NCBI GenBank assembly: GCA_017439615.1
Contig: JAFSIU010000064.1
Span: forward strand, 1 to 6,064
Reading direction: 5' to 3'
Origin: Bacillota bacterium
Lineage (GTDB): Bacteria; Bacillota; Dehalobacteriia; UBA4068
DNA length: 6,064 nucleotides
Position numbers and translations under genes: made by a program. Shown here piece after piece: positions 1 through 4,865 of this stretch. Every line of letters begins with the position of its first letter. Within the stretch, counting starts at the first letter, position 1. The notes beneath the pieces were generated by a model. That model saw only the letters and a program-made list of their open reading frames with translations, did no database searches and had not been told where the DNA came from.

Positions 1-121
1 CAAAAAGCGACTGCCCCTTGAGAAATCTCAAGGGGTTATCGCTCAGAACTTCAGTTTTCAATTGTCCTTTGATTCCGTGGGCGGTCAGAATCTTGCCCAC
101 ATTGATGTATTCCTTGACCAT
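1..121 (-). CDS. rimM: Ribosome maturation factor RimM, N-terminal fragment (runs off left edge)
   Basis: RimM binds ribosomal protein S19 in the 30S head and assists late 16S rRNA processing. Only the first 40 codons are in the window. The reverse complement reads MVKEYINVGKILTAHGIKGQ and continues to ...SDNPLRFLKGQSLF at the edge. This carries the family's N-terminal signature (VGKI followed by HGIKG, then a basic segment up to the RF of the first beta-barrel domain). The ATG overlaps the khpA stop by one base (TGATG), so translation is probably coupled to khpA. The only Shine-Dalgarno-like sequence is a weak GGAA about ten bases upstream, inside khpA. The position after rpsP and khpA is the standard Firmicutes order, where trmD and rplS usually follow; they would lie beyond the left edge. 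The identification is firm despite the short fragment. Confidence 0.93.
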   Translation of the reverse strand, partial: MVKEYINVGKILTAHGIKGQLKTEVLSDNPLRFLKGQSLF

Positions 122-369
122 CAGCCGATTTCCAAACTATATTTTTTGCCTTCTTTGGCGGCGGCTGCCTTCAGAACAGAACGCAGAGCCTTGGCAATGC
201 GTCCTTGCTTGCCGATAACCTTACCCATATCACCTTCGGCTACTTTGAGAGAAAGCTCGATAATGCCTTCCTTCTCAGCAGCAGTAACAGTAACTTCTTC
301 AGGTTTTTCGACCAAAGACTTTGCCATATATTCCACCAAAGCGATGATAGAAGCTTCAGTCATTGTCAT
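121..369 (-). CDS. khpA: KH-domain RNA-binding protein KhpA (YlqC family)
   Basis: Small single-KH-domain protein of 82 residues, matching the usual 75-82 of the family. KhpA binds RNA and, in bacteria where it was studied, partners with KhpB (Jag/EloR) to influence cell elongation and post-transcriptional control. The KH core is visible around residues 43-70, with the GxxG loop as GKQG at 53-56 inside DMGKVIGKQGRIAKALR. The N-terminal helix LVEYMAKSLVEKPEEV is also typical. Two in-frame ATGs compete: 369 lies 4 bases after GAGG, and 363 lies 10 bases after it. The site (GAGGGTGA) does not decide between them, and the difference is two residues. The gene starts 15 bases after the rpsP stop and its stop overlaps the rimM start, so all three should be cotranscribed. 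The KhpB partner is not in this window. Confidence 0.95.
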   Translation of the reverse strand: MTMTEASIIALVEYMAKSLVEKPEEVTVTAAEKEGIIELSLKVAEGDMGKVIGKQGRIAKALRSVLKAAAAKEGKKYSLEIG

Positions 370-384
370 TCACCCTCTTTGTGC

Positions 385-645
385 TTATTGAGCAGCTTTT
401 TTGGCGAGAATGCCCTGAGCTTTGAGCAAAGCTTTTGCAGTGTCGGAAGGCTGAGCACCGTCATTGAGCCATTTGAGAGCCTTTTCTTCATCAATTTTGA
501 TGGTTGCGGGATTGGTGGTAGGATCATAATAGCCGATCTCTTCGATGAATTTACCATCGCGGGGGCTGCGGCTGTCTGCTACTACTACACGATAGAAGGG
601 AGCCTTCTTTGCACCGAGTCTTCTCAATCTGATTTTTGTTGCCAT
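385..645 (-). CDS. rpsP: 30S ribosomal protein S16
   Basis: Structural protein of the 30S body that binds 16S rRNA and is needed for its assembly. The 86-residue product begins [20 protein letters not shown], followed by [21 protein letters not shown]. These are the signature blocks of S16, and the length is usual (80-90). The C-terminal part (residues 55-86) has the expected [15 protein letters not shown] pattern. The ATG is preceded by a perfect AGGAGG (654-659) with 8 bases of spacing. It lies 70 bases downstream of the ffh stop, the widest gap in this operon. That gap is very AT-rich and holds a small inverted repeat and promoter-like sequences, so S16 may be expressed partly independently of ffh, which would fit its higher required dose. 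Confidence 0.98.
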   Translation of the reverse strand: MATKIRLRRLGAKKAPFYRVVVADSRSPRDGKFIEEIGYYDPTTNPATIKIDEEKALKWLNDGAQPSDTAKALLKAQGILAKKAAQ

Positions 646-668
646 TTTCTTTTCCTCCTAAAAAATAA

Positions 669-699
669 ATTATAAAACAAAATATATATTATAAGACAA
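669..699 (-). promoter_or_regulatory. Possible internal promoter before rpsP (weak)
   Basis: On the minus strand the ffh-rpsP gap contains a perfect TATAAT at 674..669, with TTGTCT (4 of 6 to the consensus) at 699..694. The spacer is 19 bp, longer than optimal. A second TATAAT lies at 693..688 without a good -35. The stretch is almost all A and T, so TATAAT matches arise easily by chance. An extra promoter here would raise rpsP-khpA-rimM expression above ffh. Confidence 0.25.
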
Positions 700-710
700 A
701 GCTCTTATAA
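689..710 (-). repeat. AT-rich inverted repeat (8-bp perfect stem) between ffh and rpsP
   Basis: TTATAAGA and TCTTATAA form a perfect 8-bp stem with a 6-base loop, starting just after the ffh stop codon. In the minus-strand transcript it is followed by a U-rich run. The stem is too AT-rich for an efficient intrinsic terminator. It could be a weak attenuator or an mRNA processing or stability element separating ffh from the ribosomal protein part of the operon. It overlaps the -35 of the weak promoter candidate. Confidence 0.45.
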
Positions 711-715
711 ACCGA

Positions 716-2065
716 TTAAAAGAAAGGGAATTTGAAACCGCCCTTGCCTTTGCCCTTTTTCATACGCTTCATAGCACCTGAGGAATTCATTTGCTTGAGC
801 ATTGTCTGAGTTTGGGCGTATTGCTTCAGCAGACGGTTCACATCCTGGACCTGAGTGCCGCTGCCGCGTGCGATGCGCTGACGGCGGGAGCTGTTGATAA
901 CGGAAGGATTGCGGCGCTCTTCGGGGGTCATGGATTTGATGATCGCATCCATACGGTCAAACTGCTTTTCATCAAGCTGCACACCCTTGAGCTGTTTTTC
1001 CATACCGGGAAGCATACCTGCGATTTCGGAAATGCCGCCCATATTGCGCATCTGCTCCATCTGATCGGCAAAATCTTCCAGTGTGAACTGATTCTTGGCA
1101 AGGCGTTTTTCCATCTCAACCATTTTTTCCTGATCGACTGCAGCCTGCGCCTTTTCGATGAGGGAGAGCACATCGCCCATGCCCAAGATTCGGGATGCCA
1201 TACGGTCGGGATAGAAGGGCTCAAGAGCCTCGATTTTTTCACCTGTGCCGGTGAATTTGATCGGCAGACCTGTTACAGCCTTGACAGAGAGAGCAACACC
1301 GCCACGGGTATCGCCATCGAGCTTGGTGAGTACAATACCTGTGAGCGCAAGAATCTCATTGAAGGCCTTTGCGACATTCACGCCCTCCTGACCTGCCATA
1401 GCATCGACTACGAGCAGAATCTCGGTAGGATTGACGGCATCACGGATGGCTGCGATCTCATCCATCATAGCTTCATCGATCTGCAGACGGCCTGCGGTAT
1501 CGATGATAACTGTATCATTGCCATTGCGCTTTGCCTGTTCGACCGCACCTTTGGCAATATCTACGGCGCTGACACTGTCGCCGAGGGAAAAAACGGGGAT
1601 ATTCTGGCTTTCGCCCAGAATCTGCAATTGTTTGATCGCAGCGGGGCGATATATATCGGCAGCAGCCAAAAGCGGATGCTTGCCCTGACTTTTTAATAAT
1701 CTTGCCAGCTTACCTGTTGTGGTAGTTTTGCCGGAGCCCTGCAAACCTGCCATCAGAATGATGGTGGGAGGTGCAGAAGAAACGATAAGCTTCGACTGCT
1801 CGCCGCCCAAGAGGGCGATCATTTCCTCATTTACGATTTTGACTACCTGCTGACCGGGAGTAAGGCTGTTCAAAACCTCAGTGCCGATCGCACGGGCTTT
1901 GACCTTGCTGATGAAATCCTTGGCAACTGCCAGATTGACGTCTGCTTCAAGCATAGCAACGCGTATCTCACGCATCGCCTCATTGACATCGGCTTCTGTC
2001 AATTTGCCCTTGCCTTTAAGCTTGGCAAAAATATTTTGTAATCTTTCCGATAAACCGCTTGCCAA
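716..2065 (-). CDS. ffh: Signal recognition particle protein Ffh (SRP54)
   Basis: GTPase subunit of the signal recognition particle. With the small SRP RNA it binds signal sequences on nascent chains and delivers ribosomes to FtsY at the membrane. From the TTG start the protein has 449 residues, the usual length. The N domain is residues 1-90. In the G domain the P-loop is GLQGSGKT (107-114), followed by DIYRPAA (137-143), DTAGR (189-193) and TKLDGD (247-252). The methionine-rich M domain begins near RILGMGD (292-298). Its SRP RNA-binding motif RRQRIARGSG ends with RGSG at 400-403, and the tail is basic and glycine-rich (KKGKGKGG). The start is set by AGGAGG at 2073-2078, 6 bases before TTG at 2065. 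The longer in-frame start at 2104 would lie deep in ylxM, has no ribosome binding site, and adds residues foreign to the family. There are 4 bases between the ylxM stop and this start. Confidence 0.98.
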   Translation of the reverse strand: MASGLSERLQNIFAKLKGKGKLTEADVNEAMREIRVAMLEADVNLAVAKDFISKVKARAIGTEVLNSLTPGQQVVKIVNEEMIALLGGEQSKLIVSSAPPTIILMAGLQGSGKTTTTGKLARLLKSQGKHPLLAAADIYRPAAIKQLQILGESQNIPVFSLGDSVSAVDIAKGAVEQAKRNGNDTVIIDTAGRLQIDEAMMDEIAAIRDAVNPTEILLVVDAMAGQEGVNVAKAFNEILALTGIVLTKLDGDTRGGVALSVKAVTGLPIKFTGTGEKIEALEPFYPDRMASRILGMGDVLSLIEKAQAAVDQEKMVEMEKRLAKNQFTLEDFADQMEQMRNMGGISEIAGMLPGMEKQLKGVQLDEKQFDRMDAIIKSMTPEERRNPSVINSSRRQRIARGSGTQVQDVNRLLKQYAQTQTMLKQMNSSGAMKRMKKGKGKGGFKFPFF

Positions 2066-2078
2066 AGTTTTACCTCCT
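2063..2078 (-). promoter_or_regulatory. ffh ribosome binding site encoded by the last codons of ylxM, with TTG start
   Basis: The last two sense codons of ylxM, AGG AGG (Arg-Arg), are the complete Shine-Dalgarno sequence for ffh. They are followed by the ylxM TAA stop and then TTG after a 6-base gap. A ribosome terminating on ylxM covers the ffh initiation site, so translational coupling is likely. This site decides the ffh start. Confidence 0.85.
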
Positions 2079-2417
2079 GATTTCTTCCAATAGGAGCAAG
2101 GCACGGCTGCTTATATCCTGCGGGATACCGCCTTGCAAAAGCAGAGCCTCCAATTCATCGACTGCCGCACCCCTTCTCTGCTGTTGGGCAAGAAGTCCGA
2201 GGCCTGCCTCATAACGCTCCATAACCGTTAAGGTTCTTTTCAACAAATCATTGACAGCCTGACGGGTGGAATTGAAGCTTTCGGCGATCTCCGAAAGTGA
2301 GCAATCCTCTTCATAAAAAAGGCTGACCGCCTCCTGCTGTTTTTCTGTCAGCAGGACACCATATATATCGAACAGGGCTGCTATCCTTGTTCTTTTGGCT
2401 AAAATATCCTCCGACAT
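2070..2417 (-). CDS. ylxM: YlxM/p13-family helix-turn-helix protein, SRP-associated
   Basis: A 115-residue protein of the UPF0122 (YlxM/p13) family, almost always encoded just before ffh in Firmicutes. Streptococcal YlxM has been reported to associate with SRP components and modulate the pathway; here that is inference from family and position. The N-terminal half resembles sigma-70 region 4: LLTEKQQEAVSLFY, then the helix-turn-helix SLSEIAESFNSTRQAVNDLLKR. A Leu-rich helical C-terminus ends LLLLEEIRR. The ATG at 2417 has AAGGAG 7 bases upstream. The longer frame opening at a TTG (2435) would begin just before that ribosome binding site and encode it, so it is rejected. This is the first gene of the operon, about 20 bases below a consensus promoter, and it is tightly coupled to ffh. 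Confidence 0.93.
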   Translation of the reverse strand: MSEDILAKRTRIAALFDIYGVLLTEKQQEAVSLFYEEDCSLSEIAESFNSTRQAVNDLLKRTLTVMERYEAGLGLLAQQQRRGAAVDELEALLLQGGIPQDISSRALLLLEEIRR

Positions 2418-2446
2418 ATAGCATCTCCTTTTCAAGCTGCCTTGTG

Positions 2447-2475
2447 ATTATACAACAAAGCTCAAAGGCTGTCAA
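2447..2475 (-). promoter_or_regulatory. Consensus SigA-type promoter of the ylxM-ffh-rpsP operon
   Basis: On the minus strand, TTGACA (2475..2470) and TATAAT (2452..2447) are separated by exactly 17 bp, a full match to the housekeeping consensus. Transcription would begin near 2440, leaving a leader of about 23 bases with the ylxM ribosome binding site. The -35 hexamer lies in one arm of the inverted repeat at 2465-2496. Confidence 0.9.
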
Positions 2476-2496
2476 GTGTTTTTACTTGACAGCCTT
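2465..2496 (-). terminator. 13-bp perfect inverted repeat, probable terminator of the COG2426 gene overlapping the ylxM promoter
   Basis: The arms at 2465-2477 and 2484-2496 (AAGGCTGTCAAGT / ACTTGACAGCCTT) pair perfectly around a 6-base loop, starting 10 bases after the stop of the upstream minus-strand gene. In the minus-strand RNA the stem is followed only by UUUGAGCUUUG, a poor U-tract. The better T-rich tail (ACTTTTTCTTTT) is on the plus strand, where no gene is visible. Position argues for minus-strand termination and tail composition for plus-strand termination; it may also act as an operator on the promoter it contains. Confidence 0.65.
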
Positions 2497-2506
2497 ACTT
2501 TTTCTT

Positions 2507-3049
2507 TTAATTTCTTTTTCTTCTACAGAACAGTCGATAGAATACAATTCCCAGCAGCAAAAGCAGCAGCAAAGGCAAACCATATTTCAGATGAAGCAGC
2601 TGTAAAATTCCCGAAGCTGCTGCCAAAACCATAATACCCGCTGCGAGAACTCCGGCCGCGATAGCAAACAGCGCCCTGCCGAAGCTCATTCCCAAAAGCC
2701 AGGCAATGAAGCAGCCACTCCATGCGCCCGTCAGAGGCAATGGAACCGCAACAATAAGGAACAATCCAAATGCACCATAACGCTGCGCTTTTTCGCCTTT
2801 ATTCTGCAAATGCTGCTGCAGCCTCGACCATAGAGAACTAAACCTCTTTGAACAGGAAAGAAATATACTGAAAGGAGAAAGCAATACAAGCAAAGGGATA
2901 ACCGGCAGCATATTGCCCAAAAAAGCTGCTGCAAAGCAAGAAACGGGTTCCATACCCATTGCAAGCCCGAAAGGAATTGCTGCACGCAGCTCACCCAATG
3001 GCAGCATTGACAAAAAAAATACCTGCCAGAAAAGCGGCATCGCTTCCAT
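2507..3049 (-). CDS. Small multidrug export-type membrane protein (COG2426, Sm_multidrug_ex family)
   Basis: A 180-residue, very hydrophobic inner-membrane protein of the PF06695 family. The family name suggests drug export, but the substrate is not established. Family motifs are ELRAAIP at 20-26 (after a first hydrophobic segment), GNMLPVIPLL at 45-54, and PLPLTGAWSG at 103-112 preceded by the typical KAQRYGAFGLF. A Leu-rich last membrane segment (about 155-172) ends in a basic tail RRKRN. The chosen ATG at 3049 has GAGGTGA 5 bases upstream. The frame also opens at an ATG at 3100, but that ATG lies inside a terminator hairpin and has no ribosome binding site. A terminator lies directly upstream and no strong promoter is visible, so expression may depend on read-through or on a weak promoter within the hairpin region. 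Confidence 0.88.
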   Translation of the reverse strand: MEAMPLFWQVFFLSMLPLGELRAAIPFGLAMGMEPVSCFAAAFLGNMLPVIPLLVLLSPFSIFLSCSKRFSSLWSRLQQHLQNKGEKAQRYGAFGLFLIVAVPLPLTGAWSGCFIAWLLGMSFGRALFAIAAGVLAAGIMVLAAASGILQLLHLKYGLPLLLLLLLGIVFYRLFCRRKRN

Positions 3050-3072
3050 TTGTCTCACCTCTGCTCTGCAAT

Positions 3073-3110
3073 AAAAAACGCTATGCGATATTTTATTCAT
3101 CGCATAGCGT
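3073..3110 (-). terminator. Rho-independent terminator of the TPR protein gene
   Basis: On the minus strand, arms ACGCTATGCGAT (3110..3099) and ATCGCATAGCGT (3089..3078) form a perfect 12-bp stem with a 9-base loop. A run of T follows (through 3073), about 20 bases after the TPR gene stop. This is a canonical intrinsic terminator on the minus strand. A weak promoter-like pair (TTGACG at 3113..3108, TATCGC at 3090..3085, 17 bp apart) overlaps it; the -10 is poor, so it is not listed separately. Confidence 0.9.
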
Positions 3111-3130
3111 CAATAGCACTTTATGAAAAA

Positions 3131-4147
3131 TTATTCGTGGTCATGACCTTCATGGTTTTCTTCAGAAGAGGTGCTGTTGAAGATCTGATCATAAAGATCG
3201 ATGGTATAAACCAGGCTGTCGTAGGTATCCTTGTCATCACCGGCCTTGGTGAAATACTGAGCAAATTCTGCCAGTTTGGCTTTTGCAATGGTTACATTCT
3301 CACCGGTAATACCTTCACCCTTGGAGAGCAGATAGCCGATATAAGGCTGAACAATACCGATATTATCGGGAGCAAGCTTGATAGCTTCTTCATATTTTGC
3401 ATCTGCACCTGCTGCATCATCGGTTGCGGCAAGGCAGTAGCCCCAATTGATAAGATAGGTGGCTTTGTTATCATCATTTTTGGCATTCTGCGCTGCCTTT
3501 TCATAATATCCTGCTGCTTCGGCATAAGCTGCTTTTGCATCATCGGCTTTGCTCTGAGCTTCATAAACAGTACCGAGCTGAGTAAGATAATATGCAGCGG
3601 TATACTGCTTGTCAGCATCAGTTGCTGCAGATGCGGCTTCAGTCTTGGCTGTTGCTGCATATTCCTTGTTCAAAGCTTCCTGCAAGGATAAAGATTCGGT
3701 TTTGGCAGCAGTGGATTTTTCGGTTTCGCCAAGGTTGGTATAATAGGAGCTGAGGCTTTCGAGATAAGAAGCAAGCAGCGCACGGTTGTCGCCTTCTGCA
3801 TTGCGCTGTTCCGCAACCATAGCTTCATAATATGCTACATAGGCTTCATTGGCTCTCTTGGAGCGTTCGGTATATTTATCGGTATCACCATTCTGATAAT
3901 ATAAAGATGCAAGCTGACCATAAACGGCTGCAATCTGTCCCTGAGTTGCGGTATCAACAGTTCCTGCCTGCAGATCTGCTACATAGTCTTCATAATAGGC
4001 AATCTGATCCTCAACAGACATATTTCCTCCGCCAAGCGAGCCCATAGTTGCAAAACCGATGACCAAAGAGAGGCACAGACATGCAACGACAATAAGCATA
4101 ACTTTACGATGTTTTTTACCCGCCTTGCGGATGTTTTCCATAAACAC
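3131..4147 (-). CDS. Membrane-anchored tetratricopeptide repeat (TPR) protein
   Basis: A 338-residue protein of no recognised named family. A short basic N-terminus (RKAGKKHRK, residues 7-15) precedes one hydrophobic segment (16-33), consistent with a single membrane anchor or uncleaved signal, with the rest outside. The body is helical with TPR-like repeats at about 71-104, 124-157, 182-215 and 228-261; the last is the clearest (NWGYCLAATDDAAGADAKYEEAIKLAP in pattern). It is rich in Ala, Tyr, Asp and Lys, and ends in an acidic, His-containing tail (EENHEGHDHE). TPRs are protein-binding scaffolds; no partner can be named. The GTG at 4147 is chosen because a perfect AGGAGG (4156-4161) lies 8 bases upstream; the ATG two codons later would be 14 bases away. 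It is a monocistronic unit with its own promoter and terminator. Confidence 0.85.
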   Translation of the reverse strand: MFMENIRKAGKKHRKVMLIVVACLCLSLVIGFATMGSLGGGNMSVEDQIAYYEDYVADLQAGTVDTATQGQIAAVYGQLASLYYQNGDTDKYTERSKRANEAYVAYYEAMVAEQRNAEGDNRALLASYLESLSSYYTNLGETEKSTAAKTESLSLQEALNKEYAATAKTEAASAATDADKQYTAAYYLTQLGTVYEAQSKADDAKAAYAEAAGYYEKAAQNAKNDDNKATYLINWGYCLAATDDAAGADAKYEEAIKLAPDNIGIVQPYIGYLLSKGEGITGENVTIAKAKLAEFAQYFTKAGDDKDTYDSLVYTIDLYDQIFNSTSSEENHEGHDHE

Positions 4148-4216
4148 AATAAATTCCTCCTAAATTCAAAGCTGATTATTATGCCAAAAATGATGTCATA
4201 ATATCCTAATAGTCCT

Positions 4217-4245
4217 ATGATATAAATTTTTTGACATATTGTCAA
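4217..4245 (-). promoter_or_regulatory. SigA-type promoter of the TPR protein gene
   Basis: On the minus strand, TTGACA (4245..4240) and TATCAT (4222..4217, 5 of 6) are separated by 17 bp. The leader to the GTG would be about 60 bases. The -35 is one half of a symmetric element listed separately. Confidence 0.8.
4231..4245. promoter_or_regulatory. Palindrome TTGACA-TAT-TGTCAA over the -35 box, candidate operator
   Basis: A perfect 6+3+6 dyad symmetry includes the whole -35 hexamer and extends into the spacer. Symmetric sites in this position often bind dimeric repressors, but there is no regulator gene next to it to pair it with. The plus-strand TTGACA copy has no matching -10, so a divergent promoter is not supported. 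Confidence 0.35.
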
Positions 4246-4339
4246 TAAGAAAGCAGCATTATTTCCTTATAGAAAGCAAAAATATTTTGCAAGCTAAACA
4301 TTGACAGGCGTTTTGCACACCTACTGCTGCGAGCAAATT
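4246..4339. other. Intergenic stretch between the YlbF-family and TPR genes
   Basis: These bases lie between the stop of the YlbF-family gene and the TPR promoter, in a 192-base gene-free interval (4148-4339). A small AT-rich hairpin (GCAAAA-ATA-TTTTGC, 4276-4290) with a short T-rich tail on the minus strand may be a weak terminator of the YlbF-family gene. A TTGACA on the plus strand at 4301 has no -10 partner. No coding frame or structured RNA was recognised here. Confidence 0.4.
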
Positions 4340-4735
4340 CTAGTTAAGAATATTGTTTCCTGCAGGACCTGAGATAATGCACAAATCATCCTCGGACCAG
4401 ACATTCAGCACATCAGTCAATATCTCCTGCACCTCCTGCATAATCATCGAGAAATCAGCCTCTGCATCAATGAATGCAGCAATTTCCTCATTCTGATAAA
4501 GTGTATTGAAATAATCATCCATATCCCCGATCTGCGCAGAGATATCCTCACCAAGCATTTCATGCATATGCAGTTTCATCTGCTCTGAGCGGAAGCCTGC
4601 AAGCAGCTGTACATTCTCGGGATTCATCATCAAACTCTGCTTTGCCTGCATATATGCATCATATTGCGGACAGGCTCTGAGCAAATCAGCCAGCTCTGCC
4701 GCGCGCATCAAAATTACATCATTACTGTTTGACAT
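4340..4735 (-). CDS. YlbF/YmcA (Com_YlbF) family protein
   Basis: A 131-residue, mostly alpha-helical cytosolic protein. The pattern (VILMRAAELADLLRACPQYD, then KQSLMMNPENVQLLAGF, a variable helix, NEEIAAFIDAEADF and MQEVQEILTDVL) is that of the YlbF/YmcA family. In Bacillus subtilis YlbF, YmcA and YaaT form a complex that acts on RNase Y-dependent mRNA maturation and is needed for competence, sporulation and biofilm formation. Which paralogue this is, and whether it does the same here, cannot be told from the sequence. The two Cys residues (in RACPQ and DDLCII) are too few to argue for the iron-sulfur ligands reported for the Bacillus complex. The ATG at 4735 has AGGAGG 6 bases upstream (4742-4747); the frame is open to 4771, but the extra residues would encode the ribosome binding site. 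It is divergent from the LysM gene, and no convincing promoter was found. Confidence 0.85.
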   Translation of the reverse strand: MSNSNDVILMRAAELADLLRACPQYDAYMQAKQSLMMNPENVQLLAGFRSEQMKLHMHEMLGEDISAQIGDMDDYFNTLYQNEEIAAFIDAEADFSMIMQEVQEILTDVLNVWSEDDLCIISGPAGNNILN

Positions 4736-4808
4736 TTTCTTCCTCCTCTGACAATTCATATATATATTCAAGCTTTAATATCATTTTCCTGCTTTTTTCT
4801 TGGACTCG

Positions 4809-4836
4809 CACTCAAAATTTTCCGCTGCATAGAATA
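4809..4836 (+). promoter_or_regulatory. Possible sporulation (SigK/SigE-like) promoter of the LysM gene
   Basis: GCATAGAATA at 4827-4836 fits the SigK -10 pattern (GCATAnnnTA), and CACT at 4809-4812 supplies the short AC-containing -35 about 15 bp upstream. CATAGAAT also resembles a SigE -10, but no good SigE -35 was found. No housekeeping promoter is apparent. The leader would be about 20 bases. These patterns are short and can occur by chance. Confidence 0.35.
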
Positions 4837-4865
4837 ATAGCAATGAAAATGAAGGAGTGATGAAT

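Noticed and set aside
205..675. Plus-strand open frame (156 codons) opposite rpsP and khpA
   Set aside because: It spans two well-identified minus-strand genes and their intergenic ribosome binding sites, and shows no domain.
791..1696. Long plus-strand open frame (301 codons) opposite ffh
   Set aside because: It is antisense to the conserved GTPase and M domains of Ffh, its translation is Cys/His/Leu-rich without domain character, and there is no suitable ribosome binding site. It reflects the codon use of ffh.
2536..2580. Short AGC/CAG-type triplet repetition
   Set aside because: It is explained by consecutive Leu codons in the last membrane segment of the COG2426 protein and is not a true repeat array.
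3050..3100. Longer N-terminus of the COG2426 protein from the ATG at 3100
   Set aside because: The added residues are encoded by the terminator hairpin and the ribosome binding site of the ATG at 3049, and do not look like a membrane or signal segment.
3050..3691. Plus-strand open frame (213 codons) opposite the TPR gene
   Set aside because: The apparent hydrophobic Cys/Ile-rich protein is the complement of Ala/Asp/Tyr-rich TPR codons. It begins inside the ribosome binding site region of another gene and crosses a terminator hairpin.
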